Positions 34,228-41,779 of a stretch of DNA of 64,000 nt are shown here, piece after piece. Location of the stretch: positions 1-64,000 of the forward strand of contig JABHBK010000044.1 in the NCBI GenBank assembly GCA_018673915.1. The letters run 5' to 3'. Position 1 is the first letter of the stretch, and every line of letters begins with the position of its first letter. The position numbers and the translations under genes were made by a program. Below the pieces are notes generated by a model that was not told where the DNA came from, made no database searches, and saw only the letters and a list, made by a program, of their open reading frames with translations. The stretch comes from Nitrospina sp. (GTDB lineage Bacteria > Nitrospinota > Nitrospinia > Nitrospinales > VA-1).

Positions 34228-35178
34228 TCAACCTTTGAGATGCTTGTTGTTTTCCATATCAAACCACATGGCAAAAAGTAAAAACTGCAAGCCGGACATC
34301 ACCAGAAAAACCGAGAACAACGCACTAGTGGTTGAAACCGGTCCCGAAAAAATTCGGTACAGGAAAAGATAAAACCCCGTAAACGCACCGGCGGGAAAAG
34401 CGATCAAGCCCAGGGTGTAGAAAAATACCAGCGGATGAAAATCGCGGATCACGTATTTCTCAACAAGCCTGCGAAAAAAACAGTTGACCAATAATCTTGA
34501 GATGGTGATGACCACACGCGAAATGCGTATTTCGGAAACCTCTCCTATATTGTAAACAGGGCGAACCGGAACATCGCGCACAGAACAATCTACAATATTC
34601 AGCTTAACCAACAAGTCATTGGGCATGCCATATCGGGGATAGATGTTTTCCAGATCCACCAACTCCATCGCCCTTTTTGATATCGCGGTGTACCCGCATT
34701 GAGTGTCCGCCACATGCCAGTAGCCACTGGCAATCTTAGTTAGCAAAGATAAAATACTGTTACCGATATACCGGTGACGGGGAATGATGTCCCAGGCTTT
34801 TCCCTGAAACAGGCGGTTACCCTTGGCATAGTCCACCCCTTCCAGGGCCACAGGTCGTATGAGATTTTCAAGGTCTGCCGGATCCATTTGAGCGTCCCCA
34901 GCCATGACCACCGCAATATCGACATCATTTTCCAAGCTCGCTTTATAGCCGGTGCAAATCGCCGCTCCCACCCCTTGGTTTTTGTCATGGCGAATCAAAA
35001 CAATTCGAGAATCGGCTTCCATTCTTTCATGCACTTTATCTGATGTGGCATCCTGGCTATGATCATCGATAACAAAAATATGATCGATCCAGTCAGGAAG
35101 AGTCTGGAGCATCTTCTGAATCAATTTTTGCTCATTATGAGCGGGAACCACTACTGAAATCACTTTATCTTTATGCAT
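34228..35178 (-). CDS. Family 2 glycosyltransferase (polyprenyl-phosphate sugar synthase type)
   Basis: 316 aa. GT-A fold with ISVVVPAHNEQKL, HIFVIDDHSQDAT, the DXD-type VVMAGDAQMDPADLE, and KGNRL, followed by two C-terminal hydrophobic segments. This is the layout of DPM1/GtrB-like enzymes that load a sugar on polyprenyl phosphate at the inner membrane. AAGGGAG lies seven bases before the ATG. Placed between the DUF2723 and YfhO-like genes with gaps of 11 and 16 bases, it plausibly makes the lipid-linked donor used by one or both GT-C proteins. Confidence 0.9.
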   Translation of the reverse strand: MHKDKVISVVVPAHNEQKLIQKMLQTLPDWIDHIFVIDDHSQDATSDKVHERMEADSRIVLIRHDKNQGVGAAICTGYKASLENDVDIAVVMAGDAQMDPADLENLIRPVALEGVDYAKGNRLFQGKAWDIIPRHRYIGNSILSLLTKIASGYWHVADTQCGYTAISKRAMELVDLENIYPRYGMPNDLLVKLNIVDCSVRDVPVRPVYNIGEVSEIRISRVVITISRLLVNCFFRRLVEKYVIRDFHPLVFFYTLGLIAFPAGAFTGFYLFLYRIFSGPVSTTSALFSVFLVMSGLQFLLFAMWFDMENNKHLKG

Positions 35179-35189
35179 TTTTGGCTCCC

Positions 35190-37393
35190 TTAAAAAGACC
35201 CCAGTTGTTGAAGTCGTTCTCGTACCTGCTTTAATTCTCCAAGCGTTGCAACCCTTGCCTGCGCCTCCACTAAAGACCGCTTAGCTTTTTCCGGGTTCCC
35301 CAAAGCTATCCAGATATCTGCCGATTCAAAATAAGGGCGAAATGCTTCTTGTTTTTTTTCCGCAGCGATCCTAAAAGAATTGAGGGATTTTTCCCACTCA
35401 CCTTCTTTACTTAGCAAGAGTCCTTCTGCTAAATAAGTTTCAAAATTTTCAGGAAAAAATTTTCTCATTGTTTTCAGTTTCGTCCGGGCCTCTTCCAGTT
35501 TTCCATCCAAGGTCAAGTTATCCACTACTTTTAAATACCAGTCAACTCCACCCTGGCCGAGGAACTCACGCATAACTATGAGAACTTCCATCTCCTCCTT
35601 ATAGTAGCCTGCCGAATGAAAATATGCGGCAAAAGAAGGGATAAAATAGGAAACCTTTAGGATCCACCTGGATTCATTCTGAATGCCAGGCACAGCCAGT
35701 TCTTCTTCCAGCCATTGCTTAAATTCCCCAAATCCTTTACCAGGATTTATGGGTTTGCTCACAGGATTTTCATCTTGAGGGCGGTAGCGCAGTAATAGGT
35801 TCTTGTCTGGGACTAACCTTTCTGCCAAGGAAAACTCGCGCAGAAAAGACAAGTTTTGTTCGATCAGCAAAGGCCGTTCCCTGGCATTTTGGTCGAAAAA
35901 CTCGGTCATATATAAATACGATTCTTCTCGGGAACCAAATCGATGGCTTTCCGGGCTCGGTAGTTTGAGATCAGGGTACCTTTTTTGTGTCATATAAAAA
36001 GGAGGATAGGAATCCAGGAAATCCCAGGCTTTCATAAAAGTGACATCATCCCTGAGTCTCATCACATCCTGATGATAAGCCGAATTGAACCAGGAAATTC
36101 CCGCCACAAAAATACTGTTATCGTCCAACGAAAGAATCATGCGTTGCAATAATGACTGAGCAAAATAATTTCCAGAACGGTCGACTTTGCCGTAGTTGGC
36201 GGAAGACAGCCACACCACGAATCCCACAAGAACGAGAGTAACTAATACTTGTTGGTTGCCTGCCCGCCGAGACTCCTTTTGTGTATTTGGGGAATTGCTT
36301 GACCCGTTTGCTCTGGCTACCTGGTTAAGCCAGAATAAAAAAGCCGATGTCCACAAACACGCCACAATGTAGGTGGGGAAATAACTCTCCTTTTGCCATC
36401 CCACAAAAAACGATGCATTAACCGCCACAATCAGCAGAAAGAAAAGAAATAATGGGCGATTCGCCTTAAAACAGAGTAGGGCGCCAGCAAAAAACCCGAC
36501 AACAATTACAGGTGTCAGTTGATTATTCAGGTCTTTGGCCAACATTCTTACAACATACAAGGTGTTTACCCCCAGCGAATTCAGACCCCTCCAAATTGTA
36601 TTGGTATTATCCGTTTTTTCTGCCAGCAAATCATCGAAATGGGTTTCCGCATGTTGCCGGTCTGTGATGTGATATATAAATTCCTGAATATTTTCCGGGT
36701 TCCCCCAATCAATGGTGGGTTCAGTAAACGAGCGGATTGGTAAATACAGATAGACCGAAAATCCTATTAAAAAAACCAAACTGGAGACGAGAAGATATTT
36801 AAAACGTGCCTTGCGCTCCCAGGCAAGAAACAACAATACGATGGCAGGTAAATAGAATGCCACGGTTGCATGGTTTCCTGCGCTCAACCCATAAAAAAAA
36901 GCCGCCGCGAAGAGGAAGCGCACATCTTCATTTATATTCCACCGCAGGAGCAAATAAATAATCAAGCAAGTAAAAAAAGAATGCAGGGTATAAACTTCTG
37001 CAACAATTGAGTGATACCAGAAGGGCTCGCTGAAGGCTAGAATCAGAACAGGGAACAACCCTTCAATGATTTTAGATTCTCCTGGTCCATGCAATATTTC
37101 CAAAAATAGATTGGCTGAAAGATAAAGAAAAACCAGGGTGAGACACGCAAAAACCAGCGAAAAAAGATTGACCTTGAATGCTATTGATCCCAGAGGCAAA
37201 AACGTAAAGGCTTTGACCAATAAATTATAGGTAGGAAAACCCGCCGGATGACTTACGCCTAAAGCAAAAGTGGTGTCGATGAATTCCGGGGAATCACGAA
37301 AATCAATGGAAGGAGCAAGAGTACTTAGATAAAAACAGGCGGGAACAAGGATTAAAAAAAAATTGTCCGAATCTTTGAGTGGGATTCTGTCAT
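35190..37393 (-). pseudogene. DUF2723 membrane glycosyltransferase, frameshifted at a T9 tract
   Basis: The open frame (35190-37220) gives 676 aa starting inside a conserved domain. Upstream in the same frame are DFRDSPEFIDTTFALGVSHP and AGFPTYNLLVKAF, the classic DUF2723 N-terminus, but no start codon before a TAA. In the +1-shifted frame an ATG at 37393 begins MTESHSKIRTIFF and meets TAA right after a run of nine T (plus-strand A at 37354-37362). Ten T would join both parts into one protein of about 734 aa. The C-terminal third holds TPR-like helices. DUF2723 proteins are GT-C-like; the O-mannosyl role is inferred from the family. Either phase variation, slippage or a sequencing error explains the break. 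Confidence 0.85.
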
Positions 37394-37414
37394 CAGGGGT
37401 TTACCGAAATATTT

Positions 37415-37457
37415 AAAAGAAAAATCCCCACCTCCCGCCTTAGGCGGCAAGTGGGGA
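37415..37457 (-). terminator. Rho-independent terminator of pilA
   Basis: Minus strand: TCCCCAC (37451-37457) pairs with GTGGGGA (37425-37431), with an inner CCGCC-TAA-GGCGG stem, followed by TTTTTCTTTT. It lies 22 bases after the pilin stop. Strong stem and T-tract; it isolates pilA from the DUF2723 gene. Confidence 0.92.
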
Positions 37458-37479
37458 ATTCTCATTATAAAAAATCAGA

Positions 37480-37863
37480 CTAGCTTATATTACCAACAGA
37501 ATTCATGGTAAACGTTACACTACTCGCATCCGAGGAGTGAATCGACGTTGCAGCAAAGGTTGATTCTGCTCCATTAGTGATGGCAACGGTAACATTACCT
37601 GAAGCTACCCAACCATAAGAAGCCGCCGAGGCTAGGAGTGTTGTACAAGCACTCGTACCCGCATTATCCGCCCAGTAAGCTTTGCAGGCCAAATATATGT
37701 TATGCAAGTTGCCTTTTGCATCAGATTGATAAGCTCTGTTTTTGTAAGCACTAAATTGAGGAATTGCGATAGCCGCCAAAATGCCGATAATAGCGATAAC
37801 AATCAATAACTCAATAAGTGTGAAACCTTTTTCTCCTTTAACCCGCCTGAACTTAGATAACAT
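37480..37863 (-). CDS. pilA: Type IV major pilin PilA
   Basis: About 127 aa from the ATG at 37863 (six bases after GAGGAG; the track ATG at 37869 abuts that site). Prepilin leader ends in KGEKG, cleaved by PilD before FTLIELLIVIAIIGILAAIA; Glu5 of the mature chain is present. The remainder is a short, Ser/Thr/Ala-rich globular part with two cysteines (LACKAYW and SACTT), possibly a disulfide. Small geobacter-like pilins have a similar size. It has its own sigma54-type promoter (37934-37949) and a strong terminator, so it is transcribed alone at high level. Confidence 0.95.
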   Translation of the reverse strand: MLSKFRRVKGEKGFTLIELLIVIAIIGILAAIAIPQFSAYKNRAYQSDAKGNLHNIYLACKAYWADNAGTSACTTLLASAASYGWVASGNVTVAITNGAESTFAATSIHSSDASSVTFTMNSVGNIS

Positions 37864-37933
37864 TTTCATCTCCTCATTATGATTAACAAAATAAACTTGG
37901 GATAGACGATATTAATGACTATCCACTATCTAG

Positions 37934-37949
37934 AGCAAAACTCATGCCT
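37934..37949 (-). promoter_or_regulatory. sigma54-type promoter of pilA
   Basis: Minus strand AGGCATGAGTTTTGCT: GG at -24 and GC at -12 separated by exactly ten bases, with TTTGCT at the -12 side close to the TTGCA consensus. The start is predicted near 37923, giving a leader of about 55 bases. Tandem TGTCA dyads lie 110-155 bases upstream (38053-38090). Confidence 0.8.
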
Positions 37950-38052
37950 TAAAATAATAATTATGATTATTTATTATAACCTCTTTTGTTTTAATGTGTT
38001 ATAAAAAAAAATTCTCACCGTAGGGATTCAAAATCTTAAATTATTCATAAAC

Positions 38053-38090
38053 TGACAAATATTGTCAGTTTTTATTGCCAAAAATTGTCA
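38053..38090. promoter_or_regulatory. Tandem dyads TGACAAATATTGTCA / TGCCAAAAATTGTCA
   Basis: Two 15-base dyads (38053-38067 and 38076-38090), 23 bases centre to centre, about two helical turns. They lie 123 and 146 bases upstream of the pilA -24/-12 element. The first, extended to AAACTGACA/TGTCAGTTT (38049-38071), is a perfect 9-base stem and is followed by TTTT on the plus strand, so a terminator-like hairpin is an alternative. Pseudomonas PilR sites contain TGTC repeats; the link is inferred. Confidence 0.55.
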
Positions 38091-38162
38091 ATTTGAAGAC
38101 TTTTGCGAAATGTTGCTATTTCATTATATCTTGCGCTATCCAATGGTTTATGAAACGATTTA

Positions 38163-38861
38163 ATGACTATGACTGACGAATTAAAACGTGTAGGTGTGCT
38201 GGGGGGAACATTTGATCCCATTCATAATGGGCATTTGGGCTTGGCCGCCGAGACAATGCAACTATTTGATTTACAAAAAGTTTTGTTTATTCCTGTCAAT
38301 CAGTCTCCCCATAAGCTCCATAATCCGCCCGCCTCTTCGAAACATCGAGTCGCCATGCTTGAACTAGCTCTGGCACAAGAAACCGCTTTTTCCATAGAAT
38401 TGATGGAAATTGAAAAGGGTGGCGTTTCCTATACCATTGACACATTATCCCAGTTAAAGGAAAGACATCCCGATTGGGAGCTTTTCCTGATTCTGGGAGC
38501 CGATGCTTTTATAACAATGGATACTTGGAAAAGCTATGAGGATATATTCAAACTTTGTGATGTGCTGGTTGGCACAAGGCCCGATGTAGAAATAAAACTT
38601 CCTACTAAGCTAGGTAAAATGCTTGGGCTTAAAAATATACCGCTTGAAAAAAATAATAATTCTTTACTTGCAACTTTGAACTCTGCTACAAGGAAAACCA
38701 TACGTTTATACCAAATTCCACCTCAGGATATTTCTTCCAGAGAAATCCGACAGCAGGTACAGGCTGGAAAAGAAATTAAAAAATTGTTGCCCCTTTCAGT
38801 TGATCATTATATTATGAAAAATCAATTATACCGGACTGAGTCCCCTCTAAATTTGGTTTGA
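38163..38861 (+). CDS. nadD: Nicotinate-nucleotide adenylyltransferase
   Basis: 232 aa. Nucleotidyltransferase fold with VGVLGGTFDPIHNGHL (GxFDPxHxGH motif), FIPVNQSPHK, LFLILGADAFITMDTWKSYE, and the C-terminal ISSREIRQQ (SSTxIR-type motif) with YIMKNQLY. It joins ATP and nicotinate mononucleotide to make deamido-NAD. A second in-frame ATG lies six bases on (38169). It is divergent from pilA and heads a tight set nadD-rsfS-dksA-like-lapAB; the nadD-rsfS pair, abutting without a gap, is widely conserved. Confidence 0.96.
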   Translation: MTMTDELKRVGVLGGTFDPIHNGHLGLAAETMQLFDLQKVLFIPVNQSPHKLHNPPASSKHRVAMLELALAQETAFSIELMEIEKGGVSYTIDTLSQLKERHPDWELFLILGADAFITMDTWKSYEDIFKLCDVLVGTRPDVEIKLPTKLGKMLGLKNIPLEKNNNSLLATLNSATRKTIRLYQIPPQDISSREIRQQVQAGKEIKKLLPLSVDHYIMKNQLYRTESPLNLV

Positions 38862-39215
38862 ATGAAAGAAAAACTAAACGCTCTTCAACAGCTTGCCGTG
38901 GATTCTGCTGCGGATAAAAAAGCTTTTGATATTCTCATTCTAGACCTGAGGAATCGCTCAGACCTTACAGATTTTTTCATGATATGCAGTGGAAACTCTA
39001 AGGTTCACGTTCAATCTATCGTTGATGCCATTCTGGAGAGATGTTACCAAACCCACAATAAACCCTCTGCGGTAGAAGGTTACTCAGGAGGTATCTGGAT
39101 AGTCGTGGATCTAGGAGATTTAATTGTACATGTTTTTCATAAAGAAGCCCGCCTTCACTACGACCTCGAACGTCTATGGGGTGATGTTCCTGTTATCAAG
39201 GCAGTAGGCCAATAA
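38862..39215 (+). CDS. rsfS: Ribosomal silencing factor RsfS
   Basis: 117 aa with the RsfS pattern DILILDLRNRSDLTDFFMICSGNS, EGYSGGIWIVVDLGDLIVHVFH and YDLERLWGD. RsfS binds uL14 on the large subunit and blocks subunit joining in starvation. The ATG follows the nadD stop directly. The motif set is complete and the length normal. Confidence 0.96.
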   Translation: MKEKLNALQQLAVDSAADKKAFDILILDLRNRSDLTDFFMICSGNSKVHVQSIVDAILERCYQTHNKPSAVEGYSGGIWIVVDLGDLIVHVFHKEARLHYDLERLWGDVPVIKAVGQ

Positions 39216-39245
39216 AGACTCCCCCTTTTACCTGAAACTGTAACT

Positions 39246-39638
39246 ATGAACAAAAAGAAAGCTGATAAATTTCGCTCTATATTGGAATCCATTCGGACCG
39301 AATTACTGGGAGATGTAGAAAAATCGAACCAGAATGTGAGAGCCAGTGAAACCGAACAAATGGCTGATATAAGTGATGATGCCGCTCGCACCTATAATCG
39401 GCAACTGGAAGGGGAGATTGGGAATCAAGAATGGCAAAGACTCAAGCAGGTTGACTTGGCCATCAAGAAGATTGAAGAAGGAGAATATGGTATTTGCTCT
39501 CAATGCGAAGAACCTATTCCAGAAGCCCGGTTACAAGTAGTTCCCTTTACAGAATTCTGCACCCAATGTCTGAGCGAAATGGAAAAAAACCCCAAGGCCA
39601 CCGATCTCAATGACGAAGAAACTTTTGAGGAGGCTTAA
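39246..39638 (+). CDS. DksA/TraR-family zinc-finger protein
   Basis: 130 aa. A coiled-coil N-terminal half with an acidic tip region (ADISDDAARTYNRQLEGE) is followed by a four-cysteine zinc finger CSQCEEPIPEARL...CTQC. DksA-type proteins enter the RNA polymerase secondary channel; DksA itself needs a D-x-x-D-x-A tip, and here SDDAA is close to it. So an RNA-polymerase-binding regulator is likely, though the branch (DksA versus the YocK/TraR-like group) is not certain. It lies 30 bases after rsfS, and its GAGGAGG 3' end serves as ribosome site of the next gene. Confidence 0.88.
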   Translation: MNKKKADKFRSILESIRTELLGDVEKSNQNVRASETEQMADISDDAARTYNRQLEGEIGNQEWQRLKQVDLAIKKIEEGEYGICSQCEEPIPEARLQVVPFTEFCTQCLSEMEKNPKATDLNDEETFEEA

Positions 39639-39640
39639 AC

Positions 39641-40846
39641 GTGTCTTTGAAGCAAATCATCATTTTTTTAGTATTCGCACTGCTCTCTATATACACCGCG
39701 TTTCTAAACCCTCATGATTCTATAATTCATATTACGCAAAGCCAATCGCTGGAGCTACCGACCGTTCTCTTGTTACTAGGGTCTATTCTTATCGGTGTTA
39801 TCATTACCGTTTTTCTGTTCTGGACTTTTAATTTTAAAAACGCTCTGACTCGTTGGAAAATTGGTTTTAAAAATAACCGGGTGAAAAAAAGGAACCTCCG
39901 AGTTGAAACCCAGTTCAAAAAGGGAGAAAACTTTTTCATCTGTGGAAAGACAGATAAATCGCAAGCCCTTATTGAGAAAGTCCTCGATACTTCCCCTGAG
40001 CATGTCGGTGCCCTCAACCTGATGGGCCGAATCCTGAGCACTACCGGTAAATTTGACCAGGCAGAAATTTTTCACAAGAAAGCTCTCGCACTTGAGCCGC
40101 AAAACATTCATGCGCTCTATGACTTGGCCCACACTTATTCCAAGACCGATCGCCAAGATGAAGAAATCGCACTTCTTCAAAAAATACAGGGGATGAACCC
40201 AGGAACTGCTGGCCCCATACTGCGTCTTCGCGATATTTATTTGAAGCACAAAGACTGGAAAAAAGTTTGCGTCCTTCAGAAAAAAGTTTTGCCTCTTTTA
40301 CGTGAGAACCTGGAGGAATGGAAAAAGGAACAGACAAATCTAAGCCTATACCACTTTGAGTTTGGCAAACAATGCCTGGAAAATAGTAACCAAGACGCCG
40401 CTATTTCCGCCTTCAAACAGGCTCTACGTGTCTCCGAACAATGCCTGCAGGCCTACTTGTCATTGGGAGATGCCTATTTGGAGTCTGGCAAACAAAAGCA
40501 GGCGTTGAAAACATGGAAAACTGGATATCAAAAAACTGGGAATAAATCCTGTTTGGTGCGTTCGCAAATCGCCCTCAGAGATTCCGAAAATTATCAGGAA
40601 CTTTTGCACACCTATGAAGAAACCCTGGAAGCATCGGAAGAACAATCCCTGCTTGTACTTTTATTGTCTACATTCTATCTGGAGCATGGATTGGAAGATA
40701 AAGCTCGACATCTACTGGAAAACAACTCACCTGAACATCCCCTGCTTCATTCCTTATTACTGGAAAGTGCCCAGCACTCAGGAAACGGTAACCAGCAATC
40801 CCATTTCGAACTGACCCGAGACGCAGTATTCGCCCTAACTCTCTAG
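39641..40846 (+). CDS. LapA-LapB fusion-like membrane TPR protein
   Basis: 401 aa, GTG start eight bases after GAGGAGG at the 3' end of the dksA-like gene. N-terminus: two membrane helices (about 5-22 and 42-64) in the LapA/DUF1049 pattern. From about residue 90 run TPR units (TDKSQALIEKVLDTSPEHVGAL, KFDQAEIFHKKALALEPQ, DAAISAFKQALRVSEQCLQA) like LapB/YciM. The C-terminal rubredoxin-type metal site of E. coli LapB is not seen; the end has no CxxC pairs. LapB controls LpxC proteolysis through FtsH and so balances LPS synthesis; lpxK, waaA and lptE in this window make that role plausible here. Confidence 0.82.
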   Translation: MSLKQIIIFLVFALLSIYTAFLNPHDSIIHITQSQSLELPTVLLLLGSILIGVIITVFLFWTFNFKNALTRWKIGFKNNRVKKRNLRVETQFKKGENFFICGKTDKSQALIEKVLDTSPEHVGALNLMGRILSTTGKFDQAEIFHKKALALEPQNIHALYDLAHTYSKTDRQDEEIALLQKIQGMNPGTAGPILRLRDIYLKHKDWKKVCVLQKKVLPLLRENLEEWKKEQTNLSLYHFEFGKQCLENSNQDAAISAFKQALRVSEQCLQAYLSLGDAYLESGKQKQALKTWKTGYQKTGNKSCLVRSQIALRDSENYQELLHTYEETLEASEEQSLLVLLLSTFYLEHGLEDKARHLLENNSPEHPLLHSLLLESAQHSGNGNQQSHFELTRDAVFALTL

Positions 40847-40984
40847 CGAGAGTCCCACTAGTAATAGCTTTTTCTGCTAACAACAATGCTCGCGGCTGAA
40901 AATGTTTTGTTGGAAAGCTTTAATGGACCCCTCTTTTTAAAGAGAGCTTTGCGTAAGTCGATAATATAGAAAAGCGAGATGCTT
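40847..40984. other. Intergenic gap with weak hairpins
   Basis: An ACTCTC-TAGC-GAGAGT stem (40838-40853) covers the lapAB stop codon and may end transcription, though the nearest T-run is about 13 bases further on. A second small stem (CTCTT/AAGAG, near 40932) follows. Convergent with the exported protein at 41031. Confidence 0.35.
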
Positions 40985-41024
40985 CTACCCCTCCGGGGCA
41001 TGAAGGCATAGGTCAAATATCACA
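40985..41024 (+). repeat. Dispersed intergenic repeat module 2, copy C
   Basis: CTACCCCTCCGGGGCATGAA and following bases match 12367-12406 in 30 of 40 positions and 59146-59185 in 31 of 40. It ends six bases before the 3' end of a minus-strand gene; the copy at 59146 ends 21 bases before one. Confidence 0.65.
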
Positions 41025-41030
41025 AGTGGG

Positions 41031-41606
41031 TTAGCGGTTTTTGTAGAGTTTATGACTGAGGATTTTGCTGTTTTTGGCAAAGACATGTGCCGCAACCAGC
41101 ATATTTGCTTTGAGAGAGAAATACATTCCCTTTTTAGGGTATTTGGCCAAGCTGGCATTCATAGACTGAGGCACTCCATACTTTTCAATCAGGGCAGTAA
41201 CCTTGACTCCTATTTTAATGCCTTCTAAAAAAATTCCCTTGAACTGAGGCAACATTTCCAAGGCCTCAACCCTATTTTTTCCGTTCAATGCATGCAAAAC
41301 AATACCATGATTGGCGTATTTAATGGAAACACTGTCGAACTTGGATTCAGTACCACGCTTGGTGCTGATGGCACCAGGGGTCCCCAGCAACTTGATCGCC
41401 TCTTTCAATGGCATACCTACTTTTAGGTTCTTGCCTATAACCAGGCCTTCTGGTTTTTTCTTTTTGGCTTCGGCAGGAGCTTTGGCTGCTTTCGTTTCTT
41501 TTTTAACGGGAGCAGCTGTCTGCTTATCAGTCGGTTTCGTTTCCGCCGCCACCACGGTTTGCGTCAAACAAAAGAAAAATAAAACTGCAAACTTCAGAAT
41601 GTTCAC
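41031..41606 (-). CDS. Exported protein with two BamE-like repeat motifs
   Basis: 191 aa. GTG start at 41606 with AAAGGAG at good distance. Signal peptide 1-21 (cleavage near VVAAE), then a Lys/Ala/Pro-rich spacer (about 22-50), then a domain in which a similar motif appears twice: IGKNLKVGMPLKEAIKLLGTP and GIKIGVKVTALIEKYGVP. The pattern G-x-x-hydrophobic-G, helix, LG-x-P recalls SmpA/BamE-like modules. A periplasmic role is likely, the exact function unknown. A -10 box TATAAT (41671-41676) lies upstream with a poor -35. Convergent with lapAB. Confidence 0.75.
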   Translation of the reverse strand: MNILKFAVLFFFCLTQTVVAAETKPTDKQTAAPVKKETKAAKAPAEAKKKKPEGLVIGKNLKVGMPLKEAIKLLGTPGAISTKRGTESKFDSVSIKYANHGIVLHALNGKNRVEALEMLPQFKGIFLEGIKIGVKVTALIEKYGVPQSMNASLAKYPKKGMYFSLKANMLVAAHVFAKNSKILSHKLYKNR

Positions 41607-41779
41607 CGATATCTCCTTTCAAAATCAAAAGGCCAACGATCTACCTCTCTGGGTACGAATGGTTGCTATTATTATAACCCCAAACCTTGAAAATTAAACA
41701 TTTATTTTCAACTAGTTAGGAATCTTTAGCCGATGAAGTAGAGAGTTTGTTTTTCCGGGGGTTTTACGATCGGGTATTC

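Noticed and set aside
40838-40853. Terminator at the end of lapAB
   Set aside because: Good 6-base stem but it covers the stop codon and has no adjacent T-run; kept only as a weak note.
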